In this document: piece by piece, positions 43,601 through 50,844 of the stretch | Position numbering within the stretch: the stretch's first letter is position 1 | Layout of the letters: each line of letters begins with the position of its first letter | Assembly (NCBI GenBank): GCA_022606425.2 | Contig: JAHDVF020000729.1 | Span: 124,001-188,000, forward strand | Length of the DNA: 64,000 bases | Reading direction: 5' to 3' | Source of the DNA: Lepidostoma basale | Lineage: Eukaryota > Arthropoda > Insecta > Trichoptera > Lepidostomatidae | Notes under the pieces: generated by a model | What the model was told of the DNA's origin: nothing | The model's database searches: none | The model's input: the letters and a program-made list of their open reading frames with translations, nothing else | Translations under genes and position numbers: made by a program

Positions 43601-45848
43601 GAAGACGCCCTGCAGGACGAGCAGGCCTCACTTGCGATGATGTTAAGCATCAGGCATGCAATAGAGTCGGGTGGAGAAGGTTCCTTGAGCCCCTATGCAC
43701 CACGGAGGTGTGACTGGAGAAAAAAAAGAAGAAGAAGACTATACAATTGTTTAACCATTGATTCTCATGACATGTAGCTAGTCTACCGCCATTTTTATTG
43801 TCACGTGAATTCTACCAGAAAAAAGACAGCATTTTTTTTTTTACACTAATCAAACCAGAGACCTTTCCGTTTTGCAGTCGTATATGTTACCACTTTGCCA
43901 TGAAGGCCTATCAATTTTTAACACCAATTGCGATCAAAAACTCATTTTTTACTTGGTATTTATGTAATGACCAGCCCACAATTATCTCTTCGACTTTTAC
44001 TTGATTTTGTGATTTCTTCCAGGTGACCCTATGCTCTGTTCGTCCCCTTCCAGCCGTCTGTGTCTCCAAGATGATGTGGACCAGCAGTCTGGAATGGCGA
44101 TGCTGTCTGATGATGGTTCTGCCATGCTGGGTATCACCACTTCTCCAGGTGAGTCATTTGCTTGTTGCTTCCAAAGCACTTCTTTGGTATCTTCAATACC
44201 TCATAAAATGGCTTCTATTTCTTGTGTCTTGGTAGATCTGATGATCTGTGGCACAAAAATCATGTCTCTTGGGATTATGAGGTTCAACTGTCCCTCCATC
44301 TCTTAGGTGTCTTCCAGGTGGTTGGTGTCCAGAGGGGATTTGCAAGTTGAATATTCGAGTCTATCATTCGGGCTACATGGTCCCTCCAGTATCTTCTTCT
44401 GGATCTACTCCACTGAACGATATTCTCTGTTTCGCAAGTTTTTCTTATGTCTGCATTACGGACACGATCTCGGAGAGTTTTTCCAGTAATGGATCTTAGG
44501 ACCCTCATCTCTGATGTTCTTAGCAGACCCTTGGTTCGCACAGTGTCGGCCTGCGTCTCTACAGCATACATCATGATAGGTCACATGCATGTCTTATAGA
44601 TTCTGACCTTGTTGTAGATACGCATGTGCTTGTTCTTCCAGACCTGGTTCTTCAGACACCCTGACACGGCAGACGCTTATTGACTTGTTCTTGTACTTCG
44701 GCATAAGGGTCATTATGGCTGTAAAACTCTACTCCTAAATATCTGAAGCTCATTACTTGCTCCACAGGGATCAGGGATATCATCAACAGTCAGCTTACAC
44801 CTTGTGGGTTGTCTGGATATTGTAAGACATTTTATTTTGCTGATTAATATAGCAATCTTGGTAGATAGCTGCTTAAAATAATAGGACATGCGGAGCAAAT
44901 TATAATAAGCTTATATTCTTCTTTATGACATTTCTTCTTCTTCTTCTTCTTCTTTTAATAGATCTGACGATCTGTGACACAGAAATCATATCTCGTCGGA
45001 TGATGAGATCCAGCTGTCCCTCCATCTCTTAGGCGGTCTTCCAGGTGGGCGGTGTCCGGACATTTGACATCTGTATATGAATGAAAGTGCTGCTCTTCTA
45101 AGGCATGCGTGATGGATCTGAACAAGTGGTAATCCGATGGTGCAACATCTAGTGAATAAGGCGGGTGCGGTATAATCTCCCAACCCACATTTTGTATGTA
45201 GTTTTTGACCGCGATTGCGATGTGAGGTCCAGCGTTGTCGTGTTGAAAAATCAGCTTGCTGTGCCGCTGTCCCATTCCGGCCATTTTTAGCCAGTGTCTG
45301 CTTTAATCGCATTAGTTATGTCGATGGAGTTCCCTCGAGACCGTTTCACTCGGTTTGAGGAGTTCATTTTTTGGTCTTCCAGGGCGATCTCTTGTCGTCA
45401 ACATTAAAATCACCAGCTTTGAAGCGAAAGTCAACATTTTAAGGAGCAATAAAACACATGTTGTTGTGAAAATGACAAACGTGTCCGAACTAAACTTAAT
45501 TGACAGATACTCAGGCTTATTAATAAAATGGCCGCCAGATTTGAAGGCTTGAAGCAGCCTCTGTTGTAAAACGGGCTGAACTTTCCGAAACACCAAATAG
45601 ATCATCAGAGACTGCTTTATATTTTCTCTATAAGTTTGTATATTTGTCTAATTGTTTCTAAAAAAATATATTATGTTTCAGGTCCTGGTTCCATTATGGA
45701 CCTTCCCGTTCAGCGTTCCCTGCCATCACTCGGCCTCCTGGGCCAGCCTGATCTCCTGGCTACCGCGGGGCTGCTGGGCCCCTCTGGTCTTTTGAAGGCC
45801 CGCTCCTCTCACATCAGCGACTGCTTCTCCGACAGCGACATGGAGTGA
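22544..45848 (+). CDS. Mitf: Mitf/TFEB-type bHLH-zipper transcription factor, 13 exons, 5' partial
   Basis: Thirteen exons join in phase, each with AG/GT borders: 22544-22646, 25538-25669, 30635-30733, 31872-32033, 32558-32750, 35098-35254, 35797-35881, 39056-39175, 40767-40884, 40976-41094, 42287-42416, 44023-44148 and 45682-45848. Together they give 569 residues. Order of domains: N-terminal [12 protein letters not shown] helix (about 12-23), the family block [12 protein letters not shown] (about 82-93), acidic [11 protein letters not shown] (166-176), VKQE (about 203-206), basic region and helix 1 (about 217-250), loop and helix 2 (to about 281), leucine zipper (about 283-325) and a Ser/Pro-rich tail ending FSDSDME. 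MITF/TFE proteins bind E-box/M-box DNA as dimers and drive lysosomal and metabolic genes; that role is inferred from the family. The loop carries the [12 protein letters not shown] stretch typical of arthropod Mitf. The first exon here starts with the third base of a codon, so an upstream coding exon is missing. Confidence 0.96.
22690..23725. repeat. intronic region with scattered TGCATTTATG motif
   Basis: At least eight forms of (A/T)TGC(A/G)TTTATG or its complement occur in the Mitf intron (about 22700, 22938, 22964, 22991, 23061, 23467, 23572, 23700). It may be a decayed minisatellite. Confidence 0.45.
23092..23402 (+). mobile_element. LINE-A subfamily 2, with 12-bp target duplication
   Basis: AAAATAGCTATT at 23080-23091 and 23403-23414. 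The frame reads [20 protein letters not shown] to SAYSSGEMA. Little decayed. Confidence 0.88.
23850..24060 (+). mobile_element. LINE fragment ([16 protein letters not shown])
   Basis: Reads [20 protein letters not shown], typical of a non-LTR C-terminus. Single copy here. Confidence 0.6.
24061..24200 (-). mobile_element. LINE-F fragment
   Basis: Complement of the [18 protein letters not shown] end seen in other F copies. Confidence 0.5.
24200..24545 (+). mobile_element. LINE-G C-terminal fragment with zinc-finger remnant
   Basis: Frames give [20 protein letters not shown] and [20 protein letters not shown], a decayed C2H2 knuckle. Better preserved at 32105-32500. Confidence 0.7.
24570..25135 (+). 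mobile_element. LINE-F, longest copy
   Basis: [40 protein letters not shown] and [20 protein letters not shown]; ends in GAAGAAGAAGAAGAA. Frame breaks present. Confidence 0.82.
25136..25385 (+). mobile_element. LINE-F second fragment
   Basis: Reads [20 protein letters not shown] and [20 protein letters not shown]. Confidence 0.75.
25538..25669 (+). CDS. Mitf: Mitf exon 2 of those visible
   Basis: Acceptor TTTTTGCAG, donor GTAAAT, phase 0 to 0, 44 codons. It is a Gln/Pro/His-rich linker ending EVPSQVLQ, matching the vertebrate VPxxVLK that leads into the ENPT block. A LINE-E fragment begins within about 25 bases of the donor. Confidence 0.93.
25690..25870 (-). mobile_element. LINE-E internal fragment
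   Basis: Minus frame [20 protein letters not shown] then [16 protein letters not shown]. It starts about 20 bases after the Mitf donor at 25669. Confidence 0.8.
25900..25945 (+). mobile_element. LINE-B tail only
   Basis: GAGTAAATAAACTAATTTGA then TTTGATTTGG. Confidence 0.7.
26285..26640 (-). mobile_element. LINE-A degenerate copy
   Basis: Starts CATCACGCCGTCAATTTGAA and keeps the CATTCATACACCATGACACG block. Confidence 0.75.
26650..27170 (+). mobile_element. LINE-B copy
   Basis: Two overlapping frames give [20 protein letters not shown] and [20 protein letters not shown], so one frameshift. Ends AATAAACTGATTTGATAACA. Confidence 0.83.
27846..27961 (+). pseudogene. short acidic frame, possibly transposase N-terminus
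   Basis: Reads [20 protein letters not shown] then [13 protein letters not shown] before a stop. PiggyBac-type transposases often start with such acidic Ser-rich runs, but the catalytic part is absent. Confidence 0.35.
28010..28765 (+). mobile_element. LINE-A subfamily 3, TTG-rich tail
   Basis: Reads [40 protein letters not shown] and [20 protein letters not shown]; ends GATGGTTTGTTGTTGTTGTT. Three or more frame breaks. Confidence 0.83.
29160..29340 (-). pseudogene. Penelope-like element GIY-YIG nuclease relic
   Basis: The minus strand reads [20 protein letters not shown] then RSF and a stop: both halves of the GIY-YIG signature with the CxxC insertion typical of Penelope-like elements. Confidence 0.78.
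29640..30065 (-). mobile_element. LINE-F copy
   Basis: On the minus strand [20 protein letters not shown] and [10 protein letters not shown] are readable with stops. Confidence 0.72.
30120..30530 (+). mobile_element. LINE-A subfamily 2, truncated both ends
   Basis: Reads [20 protein letters not shown] and [20 protein letters not shown]; the end is lost. Confidence 0.83.
30635..30733 (+). CDS. Mitf: Mitf exon with conserved [11 protein letters not shown] block
   Basis: Acceptor TATTTTTGTAG, donor GTACGT, 33 codons in phase 0. It reads [20 protein letters not shown] and then [13 protein letters not shown], the most diagnostic non-bHLH block of the MITF/TFE family. Downstream, an inverted pair of LINE-A fragments starts within about 10 bases of the donor. 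Confidence 0.96.
30742..31107. mobile_element. LINE-A fold-back pair in Mitf intron
   Basis: 30742-30921 is minus and 30922-31107 is plus orientation of the same 3' region, meeting within the GTGCACGTTTTC/AGAGAAAAACATG block. Confidence 0.82.
31130..31900. repeat. minisatellite, about 8 units of 77-100 bp
   Basis: TTGGATTCCAGGATTG recurs at 31211, 31311, 31410, 31497, 31587, 31686, 31763 and 31861; the unit also has GGGTAAAGGGTGAA and CACCGTAAAGCGAGTGTTAA. The last unit overlaps the start of a Mitf exon. Confidence 0.93.
31872..32033 (+). CDS. Mitf: Mitf Pro/Ser-rich exon (acceptor within a minisatellite)
   Basis: The chosen acceptor is GGATTTCAG at 31863-31871, in phase with the previous exon; the donor is GTAAAA after SVTTSNSE. 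It encodes a Pro-rich stretch ([20 protein letters not shown]), then [21 protein letters not shown]. The first codons ([11 protein letters not shown]) come from the last unit of the adjacent tandem repeat. An alternative acceptor at 31919 is also phase-compatible but lacks a pyrimidine tract, so the exon start is uncertain while the end is secure. Confidence 0.8.
32105..32500 (-). mobile_element. LINE-G C-terminal part with C2H2 knuckle
   Basis: Minus frame [20 protein letters not shown], then [21 protein letters not shown], a C-x2-C...H-x3-5-H zinc knuckle at the C-terminus of a non-LTR element. Inserted in a Mitf intron. Confidence 0.82.
32558..32750 (+). CDS. Mitf: Mitf exon: acidic activation segment, SUMO-type site, start of basic region
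   Basis: Acceptor CTATTTCAG, donor GTGAGT, 64 codons plus one base. [14 protein letters not shown] corresponds to the MITF acidic helix that recruits CBP/p300. VKQE fits the psi-K-x-E consensus at the place of the vertebrate IKRE SUMO site. The exon ends [14 protein letters not shown], the start of the DNA-binding basic region including the base-contacting His. Confidence 0.95.
32840..33185 (-). mobile_element. LINE-F copy
   Basis: Complement of the VRWSRQRR...[12 protein letters not shown] region, with the ESWRKTSKRRE-type end. Confidence 0.72.
33186..33604. other. pyrimidine-rich intron, nothing recognised
   Basis: Repeats of CTGTCTTT-like words, continuing at 34000-34340 and 34750-35060, suggest a decayed simple repeat. 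Confidence 0.4.
33605..33990 (-). mobile_element. LINE-L 3' part
   Basis: Reads [20 protein letters not shown] and [20 protein letters not shown]; ends toward AAGAAG at 33605. Relative at 52912-53440. Confidence 0.82.
34345..34745 (-). repeat. repeat M (partner 60086-60490)
   Basis: CTATGGCACTAAGTAACATG, TGCCACATTGCCCGGGGTTC and AGAGTTGGACTTGATAGTAG match the other copy in reverse complement over about 380 bases. Confidence 0.85.
34746..35090. other. pyrimidine-rich intron end
   Basis: Contains the Mitf branch and acceptor region before 35098; otherwise CTTTTTATTAGCC-type decay. Confidence 0.4.
35098..35254 (+). CDS. Mitf: Mitf exon: basic region and helix-loop-helix
   Basis: Acceptor CACTTTTCAG, donor GTATGC. 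The split codon restores Ile, giving [20 protein letters not shown] and then PKTNDP, with the Glu and Arg that read the E-box and the Ile linked to M-box preference. The loop carries [13 protein letters not shown], longer than the vertebrate loop, followed by helix 2 [14 protein letters not shown]. Conservation is close to complete for an arthropod Mitf. Confidence 0.97.
35270..35330 (+). ncRNA. hammerhead-like motif
   Basis: 35285-35321 begins with the exact CTGATGAT core followed by GCC, a 10-14-base loop, GCGATAC and AGCTGTC. A related copy is at 57197-57233. Activity is not claimed: GAAAC is replaced by GATAC. Confidence 0.4.
35365..35640 (-). mobile_element. LINE fragment
   Basis: The complement gives [12 protein letters not shown] and [15 protein letters not shown]-like blocks, common at non-LTR C-termini. 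Confidence 0.62.
35797..35881 (+). CDS. Mitf: Mitf exon: first part of leucine zipper
   Basis: Acceptor ATTTTCCAG, donor GTAAGG. After completing a split Arg codon it reads [20 protein letters not shown] and then RKLLLRIQ, the coiled-coil zipper that limits dimerisation to MITF/TFE partners. A higher-order minisatellite fills most of the intron that follows. Confidence 0.96.
35975..37345. repeat. minisatellite, unit about 29 bp, with 204-bp higher-order period
   Basis: The unit is close to GTACTGGGTTTAATGAGTTG plus ACCAAAAGT. Variant marks CAACAGTTTAC recur at 36437, 36641 and 36845, exactly 204 apart. After 37070 the units become sparse. Confidence 0.93.
37425..38940 (+). mobile_element. 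MITE C interrupted by LINE-A
   Basis: C runs 37430-37889 and resumes at 38910-38940; the central piece is a LINE-A insertion. Confidence 0.85.
37890..38909 (+). mobile_element. LINE-A, longest copy, with RT motifs and 11-bp target duplication
   Basis: ATGTATCTCAA at 37879-37889 and 38910-38920. Frame 37961-38443 has [20 protein letters not shown] (RT motif B) and [18 protein letters not shown] (motif C, Y-A-D-D at 38066-38077); a one-base frameshift near 38440 separates [20 protein letters not shown] to SAYPSGETA. The element is RTE/CR1-like in layout; the endonuclease and the N-terminal RT part are missing. Confidence 0.9.
39056..39175 (+). CDS. Mitf: Mitf exon: end of zipper and linker
   Basis: Acceptor GTGTTTCCAG, donor GTGAGC, 40 codons in phase 0. 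It begins [20 protein letters not shown], matching ELEMQARAHGL of vertebrate MITF, then a Pro/Ser linker. It lies between two minisatellite arrays sharing an ACTGGGTTTA core. Confidence 0.95.
39215..39990. repeat. minisatellite, alternating 31-32-bp units (dimer about 63 bp)
   Basis: CACTGGGTTTACTAGTTTTT alternates with CACTGGGTTTACTAGTTGGT, each followed by CATTTTTACAAAAT or TATTTTTACAAAAT. The later part decays to ACTCGGTTTACC. Confidence 0.95.
40005..40240 (-). mobile_element. LINE-D RT-end fragment
   Basis: Minus strand reads [10 protein letters not shown] then [18 protein letters not shown], the region just after the YADD motif in LINE-D. Confidence 0.75.
40240..40725 (+). mobile_element. 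LINE-B, open frame of 131 codons
   Basis: [20 protein letters not shown] to LTLESILSS without a stop; the best preserved LINE-B C-terminus here. Confidence 0.88.
40767..40884 (+). CDS. Mitf: Mitf C-terminal exon I
   Basis: Acceptor ACTTTGCAG, donor GTGAGT. It encodes [20 protein letters not shown] and a Ser/His/Asn-rich stretch. The last base starts an Asp codon finished by the next exon. There is no known domain; it is placed by phase and by coding-quality GC content. Confidence 0.88.
40976..41094 (+). CDS. Mitf: Mitf C-terminal exon J
   Basis: Acceptor CTTCCTAG after a pyrimidine tract, donor GTAAGT. The short 91-base intron before it is the only compact intron here. It reads [20 protein letters not shown] and ends LNTTSK in phase 0. 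Confidence 0.88.
41190..42200. mobile_element. LINE-A and LINE-B fragment cluster
   Basis: 41195-41515 LINE-A minus, 41565-41700 LINE-A plus, 41700-41885 LINE-A minus, 41885-42075 LINE-B plus inserted in it, 42078-42200 LINE-A plus end. All in the Mitf intron before exon K. Confidence 0.75.
42287..42416 (+). CDS. Mitf: Mitf C-terminal exon K
   Basis: Acceptor TGTCTATAG, donor GTACTG. It is GC-rich against AT-rich flanks. It reads [20 protein letters not shown] and then [20 protein letters not shown], an acidic hydrophobic [11 protein letters not shown] motif that may be a second activation helix (inference). Confidence 0.9.
42590..43000 (-). mobile_element. MITE C
   Basis: GTAATTACATAAAGCGTGCG then CAATGACAGGTCATAAGTCC and GAGATACAATTAA at the end. 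Confidence 0.82.
43105..43740 (+). mobile_element. LINE-D with RT YADD and GAA tail
   Basis: [20 protein letters not shown] then [15 protein letters not shown], a deletion, and [20 protein letters not shown] to CTTEV, ending AAAAAAGAAGAAGAAG. Confidence 0.87.
43745..43912 (-). mobile_element. tRNA-derived SINE-2, decayed copy
   Basis: GTCACGTGAATTCTACCAGA, AATCAAACCAGAGACC and CCACTTTGCCATGAAGGCC align with 20925-21020. Confidence 0.7.
44023..44148 (+). CDS. Mitf: Mitf C-terminal exon L
   Basis: Acceptor TTTCTTCCAG, donor GTGAGT; both borders split Gly codons. It reads [20 protein letters not shown] and then [21 protein letters not shown]. The MLCSSP part resembles the DPLLSS/SSP region near the C-terminus of TFE proteins. 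Confidence 0.9.
44190..44905 (-). mobile_element. LINE-F copy
   Basis: Minus frame [40 protein letters not shown] and [20 protein letters not shown], then [16 protein letters not shown]. The 5' part decays. Confidence 0.82.
44930..45055 (-). mobile_element. LINE-F 3' end with (TTC)n
   Basis: [17 protein letters not shown] end, then a TTCTTCTTCTTCTTCTTCTT tract (complement of its GAA tail). Confidence 0.78.
45058..45605 (-). mobile_element. mariner element with internal deletion
   Basis: Minus strand: terminal GGTGTTTCGGAAAGTTCAGC, an N-terminal part including DRPGRPK, then directly [40 protein letters not shown] and [14 protein letters not shown]. The helix-turn-helix and first catalytic Asp regions are lost. 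Confidence 0.85.
45682..45848 (+). CDS. Mitf: Mitf last coding exon with stop codon
   Basis: Acceptor TATGTTTCAG. It reads [40 protein letters not shown] and [14 protein letters not shown], then TGA at 45846-45848. The Ser-rich acidic terminus parallels the phospho-regulated C-tail of TFEB/MITF. Only about 160 bases of 3' sequence are unique before repeats start. Confidence 0.93.
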
Positions 45849-46085
45849 CAACGTCGTGACTACCATTATTTTAAAAAGTGCAAATGCTATGTGTCCTGTT
45901 AAAAATGTATACTTACTCTGACGGCCATTCAATTCTGTTGCGTTTTTCCCAAATCAGACAGCGAATTGTCCTTGGACTTATTAGGAGTTTGTCATCAAAT
46001 GAAACCGGTTTATTTTCTCAAAAGATATATAAAGTTTAAGGCATCTATCCGGTCAACAAAAAAAAACGTTCAGTCAGTTCCACAA
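45849..46085 (+). other. start of Mitf 3' untranslated region, then LINE-B tail (minus)
   Basis: About 160 bases after the stop look unique; 46010-46060 is a minus LINE-B tail (TTTATTTTCTCAAAAGATAT). No clear AATAAA within the unique part. Confidence 0.55.
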
Positions 46086-46300
46086 TAGATTTACATTGTA
46101 TCTCAATAGAGACGAAGATGTAAATTGTTTTTTGGAAACAGAATATGGTGGTCGAGGCGTTTACAGGACTTATGACCTGTCATTGGTTGGGTTAAGTGAT
46201 CGCTTTATGTTAACAACATTCCCCATTCCGCCCTTCTTACGAACACCACGTCTGACAAATTTTTGAAAGATGTATATCTCGTATGCTTATATTTTTATTA
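46085..46300 (+). mobile_element. MITE C partial
   Basis: TATCTCAATAGAGACGAAGA to ACCACGTCTGACAAATTTTT. Confidence 0.83.
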
Positions 46301-46373
46301 TTATTATTTTGTTGAATCGCTCTTCACATCATGACAGCATGAGCCAAATCTATGGTAAAGGGTATTTTAGCTA

Positions 46374-46515
46374 TCATAGTGATTCTCGTGACATGTGATA
46401 GGTAGCTAATTTATAGACAAAAGACAGTGTGACAATCACACTGCCCTCGCCGGGAATCACACCCAGAATTTTCGGGGTGGCAGTCGATGCACTTACCACT
46501 CGGCCACGAAGGTCG
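46374..46515 (-). mobile_element. tRNA-derived SINE-2, best copy
   Basis: Minus strand: TGGCCGAGTGG A-box (complement 46496-46506) and GGTGTGATTCC B-box (complement 46453-46463) at tRNA spacing. Confidence 0.83.
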
Positions 46516-47440
46516 TTCCCCATTCCGCCCTTATTACGACCACCACGTCTGACAAATTTTTGAAAGATGTGTATATCCTAATACGCCATCACCTAATCTC
46601 AATAGATGGCGCTAGTGTAGATTGAACAAAAATATGTGAAGTGTTCCTCAACATAGTAGCATATATACATCTTTCAAAAATTTGCCAGACGTGGTGGACG
46701 TAAGAAGGGCGGAATGGGGAATGTTGTTAACATAAAGCGTGCGCTTAAACCAACCAATGACAGGTCATAAGTCCTGTAAGCGTCTCGACCACCATATTCT
46801 GTTCCCAGAAAACAATTTGCATCTTCGTCTCTATTGAGATACAATTAATCCTTATAAACAAGGTCATGGGATATTTCGAGAACTCAGCCATGCTGGAGGT
46901 CTTATAGAACTTGATAGAAATCTCTGACAGCGAAGATTGTTTTAATACTGAACCAACCTGCCTCTGGTGACACCGTTGGGAAGAGCAATCAGTCTGTTGA
47001 ACACCGTTGCCCCGGAGATCTACGTCTTTCATATTAGTGAAAGTAAAAGCAAATACTCTTGACTTTAGAGAGTATCTTGTCTCCTTAAAGTTGAACCATT
47101 TCTTAACCCTTTCCGATCCTATGTCGAATGACAATCAACAATAACTTTATTCCAGTGAGACCTATGTCGAATGTCATTCATGTCGAATCGAATCACTAGC
47201 GCCATCCATTAAGATTAACCGTCTATTAAGAAGGGGGGAATGGGGAATGTTGTATTATATAAAGCGATCGCTTAACCCAACCAATGACAGGTCATAAGTC
47301 CTGTAAGCGCCTCGACCACCATATTCTGCTCCCAGAAAACAATTGATATCTTCGTCTCTATTGAGATACAATTAATCCTTAAAAATGATTAACCCGCAAT
47401 GGGTAAAATCCAGTATTTGTATACATTCAAAATGTTCCAT
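46515..47440. mobile_element. MITE C copies around a LINE-B fragment
   Basis: C (minus) 46515-46860, LINE-B plus 46865-47105 ([23 protein letters not shown]), C (minus) 47195-47440 with its ACATTCAAAATGTT end. Confidence 0.8.
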
Positions 47441-47454
47441 AACCTTGTGCTTGT

Positions 47455-47760
47455 TATAAGGGTTTGCTGATTGCTCCTAGTTGCTCTTGTAGCAGCCATT
47501 TCATCAGGTGCTTACTGTAAAGAGTGTTGGACATATCTTATATTCCACAAAATATATAATTTTTCATTTTTTTTCGCTGTCATTGTCCACGCCTCACACC
47601 CATAGGTCACTACTGTTCGGATGATTGTTTTATACAGGATGATTTGGGTTTTCCAGTGTACGTTTCTTGATTTGAGCGCTGGTAGTAGAGAGAAGAATGT
47701 TTTGTTGTCAATTGTGTTCTTCTTTCGATTTCCTTGTGATCCAGACGTCACAAATTACTT
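47455..47760 (-). mobile_element. LINE fragment (TYGCEAWT)
   Basis: Minus frame FFSLLPALKSRNVHWKTQII then VVTYGCEAWTMTAKKNEKLY, a post-RT segment common to RTE-like elements. Confidence 0.78.
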
Positions 47761-47869
47761 ACAATTCTTAATTCTCACTATATCATCTTCATAATAACCG
47801 AGTTTGACTGTATTTTACTTTTTGTTCGGAGATTTTCAGCGGTTTTTAATCTGGAGTTTTTCCCAAACT

Positions 47870-48140
47870 TACGGATATTCGGGAATCTTCTTATTACGGG
47901 TTATTTCTGTGGTTTCGTCTGCGTAAGGCGTTTCGGAGATCGTCACATCTCCATCTTCAGTATTATCGATGAAGATGAAACTAGACTCAAGATTCCGGCT
48001 TCCAACGTACAAAATATGTTGACGTGTTAATGATATTGTAATTACTTGGGAAAGAAGTGCTCGAGCAATTGTGAGATGTAAGAAATTATACATTATATTG
48101 TAATGTATAAAAATCTTGTTCAATAAATCCACCAATATAT
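47870..48140 (-). other. unassigned repeat end with hammerhead-like core
   Basis: Minus strand 47925-47965 reads CTGAAGATGGAGATGTGACG then ATCTCCGAAAC: a 6-bp stem II between a CTGAAGA core and GAAAC. Confidence 0.4.
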
Positions 48141-48369
48141 ATTTTTGATATTAAATATATTATATAATAAATATATATATTTTATCAGATCGTTGATATT
48201 TTTATATAAAAGATTTTTTTAATATTATTTTTGATATATAATTTTTTTAGATATACTCGTATAAGAATGAAGGTACGTTAAGAATACAAATATATTTATA
48301 TATAAAAATACCTCGAATTCAATTTACAGATATTTATATAAAAGCAATTTTTTTTGTTAATATCCCCAT

Positions 48370-48960
48370 TCAATTAACTAACTAACTAACTAACCATCAC
48401 ACCGTCTATCGAAGGGGTAGGCAGAAAGAATAGACTGACACACTTTTCTTTCCTGACATATTTCTCTCGCTTCCTCAATATACATACTTCGTGACATGCA
48501 CACGGATTTCTCTGACTCCTCACATGGCCGACATTCAATATTTGATTTATTTCATCGTGACACATTTTCCTTGGTCTTCCTCTATTCCTGGTTCCATTTA
48601 CATAATTAACATATAATTTTTTTACCATTCTTTCTTCGTTCATTCTTTCCATGTGTCCAAACCATCTTAATGATCCTTTCATTATTTTGTTCATAACACC
48701 ATCATTCGCACCGCATTCACTTCTTATATTTTCATTCGACACTCTATCATACACAGATTATCCGCACATTCGTCCAAGAGATCTCATTTCTACTGCATTT
48801 ATTCTACTTTCATCCTTCTTTTGCCAGTTCCATGCTTCGCTTCCATACATAAGGGTCGGTAGAAGAACACCATTGTGCACTGCCATTCTAGCTTTTTTGG
48901 ATATGTTTTTGTTTGCGATGAATTCATTAATAAAATGATCGGATAACGCCAAAGGCATTT
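48370..48960 (-). mobile_element. LINE-A subfamily 1 copy
   Basis: TAAC-repeat tail at 48377-48393; frame back through RRMC to [20 protein letters not shown] with a GC island and two frame breaks. Confidence 0.85.
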
Positions 48961-49214
48961 TTACACAGAGAAATCGTTTATACGGGATTTATTTTCACCA
49001 TCCTTCCCGGAAAATCGGGAGTGTACTGTATATATTTTCATACAATTTACTATGAATGTTTGATCAAAGTGCCTTATATGAGAAATACTTGTATATATTA
49101 TTATTATTTTGTTGAAAAAACTCCTTACATCATTACAGCGCGAGCCAAATCGATGTAAAGGGTGAAAAAAAAAGAATATCAAAGGAAATATACATAGAAC
49201 CTTATGAATAGGAA

Positions 49215-49570
49215 AAGTCAGTTATTTCCTTGCTGCCTTTATCGTAAGGGTATTTACGAATTCGTCATAATTGCATCCAAAGAGGTCTATCTCTTTTGCA
49301 ACCTCATTTAAGAGACGAATCGCTTTCAATACAGGAGAACTTCGAAGGGCCTCTGTGCGGCAATTTGGGGCATAAAATAATATATGCCCCCTTGCTCTGT
49401 TATAACTATGGGGAACGTACAGATTTAGCTCTCTCAGTATTCCTGGATTGAAAATACCTCCGGATAACAGTGTAAAAAAATGCTTTCCCAGAAAGATCAT
49501 TCGACGAGCTTCAAGAGTGTTGAAACCCAACACTCCTGAGAGAAACAGTGAGTGGTACAAAAAAGGATAA
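49215..49570 (-). mobile_element. LINE fragment related to LINE-B
   Basis: Minus frame of 112 codons: FLSGVLGFNTLEARRMIFLG, LNLYVPHSYNRARGHILFYA and VLKAIRLLNEVAKEIDLFG. Same layout as LINE-B but clearly different sequence. Confidence 0.78.
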
Positions 49571-49589
49571 TAGTTATACTCCCTGAGGT

Positions 49590-49965
49590 ATAGTTAGTTA
49601 GAAAGTTTCAATCCTGGGATTGGTTTGCAGCAATTTCTTCTGTTCTTCTCTTCCATTCTTCCCTGTCTTGAGCAGCGCACGTCCACCAACAGGTCCTCCA
49701 GGTACTCTCGGCGTGGGCGTCCCCTAGAGTTTGTCCCCTCGGTCATACCCTCCATTATGGCATGCAAGAGACCTTCTTGTCGTATTACATGGCCGATCCA
49801 TCTTGTACGCCTTTCGGACAAGGTCCTGAGCAGGTACCTCCTTCGATTCCTTGAAGAACTTCCTCATTCGTGATGTGTTCTCTTCAGGAAATTCCTAATA
49901 GTCTTCTATAGGACCACATTTCAAAAGCCTCTAGTATACATAGTATAAATATCTTAAAAATCGTT
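49590..49965 (-). mobile_element. LINE-E 3' end
   Basis: Minus frame SERRTRWIGHVIRQEGLLHA to ANQSQD-like end with a frameshift. Confidence 0.85.
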
Positions 49966-49989
49966 TCTAGATCCTTTCTAGTTCCAAGA

Positions 49990-50829
49990 GATGAGACGAT
50001 GCTGTGTTAATCTCCGACAGTAAAGAAAATTTGCAAGCCTTAGTGTCAAGAATGTATGAGGCATGCAAAAAGAGTGACCTGGTGATGAATGTGTCTAAAT
50101 CTAAAGTGATGGTTTTCGAGAAAGAAGAATGTATGACGATTTGTGATATAAGTGCGATGGGCGAGAAATTGGAGCAAGTTACTGAATTTACGTATCTGGG
50201 AAGCATGTTTACAAGGGACGGAAAAATGGAGAAAGACATCGAAAGGAGGGTTGGTGCTGGGGATAAAATAAATGGCGCACTCAAAGTCATTACTGCAAAT
50301 AGAAATATATCCACAGAAGCAAAGATGGCAGTACACAATGGAGTTCTAGTGCCAACCCTCATGTATGGAAGTGAAGCTTGGAGCTGGCAAAAGAAGGATG
50401 AAAGCAGGATAAACACCGTAGAAATTAGATCACTGAGAAGAATGTGCGGGAAAACGTTGTATGATAGAATACCGAACGATGAAATAAGAAAGAAATGTAA
50501 GGCAGATGAATAAAATTAAAAAAGGATCCCTGAGGTGGTTCGGACATTTGGAACGAATGGATGAGAGTAGAATGGTTAAAAAGTTGTACACAAGCAGCGT
50601 GAGTGGGAAAAGAAGCCGAGGACGACCGAGGAAAACATGGCATGACCAAATTAATCAATTACTAAAAGGCGGCCACATTCGAAGTCGGAACAATCGACGT
50701 GCGTGCATGGTAAGATGTATGGATGTAGAGGAACCTCGAAAGGTATGCCAGGACAGGCCAGTGTGGCGATCCATCCTCTCTGCCTACCCCTCCGGGGAAA
50801 TGGCGTGATGGTTAGTTAGTTAGTTAGTT
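49990..50829 (+). mobile_element. LINE-A subfamily 2 with 15-bp target duplication
   Basis: TTTCTAGTTCCAAGA at 49975-49989 and 50830-50844. Open from DAVLISDSKENLQALVSRMY to KKCKAD, one frameshift, then [20 protein letters not shown] to SAYPSGEMA. The 5' end lies just after the YADD position. Confidence 0.92.
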
Positions 50830-50844
50830 TTTCTAGTTCCAAGA

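Noticed and set aside
46374..46515. Possible functional tRNA gene
   Set aside because: A and B boxes are present but the acceptor stem and anticodon arm do not form, and copies share a non-tRNA body, so it is called a SINE.
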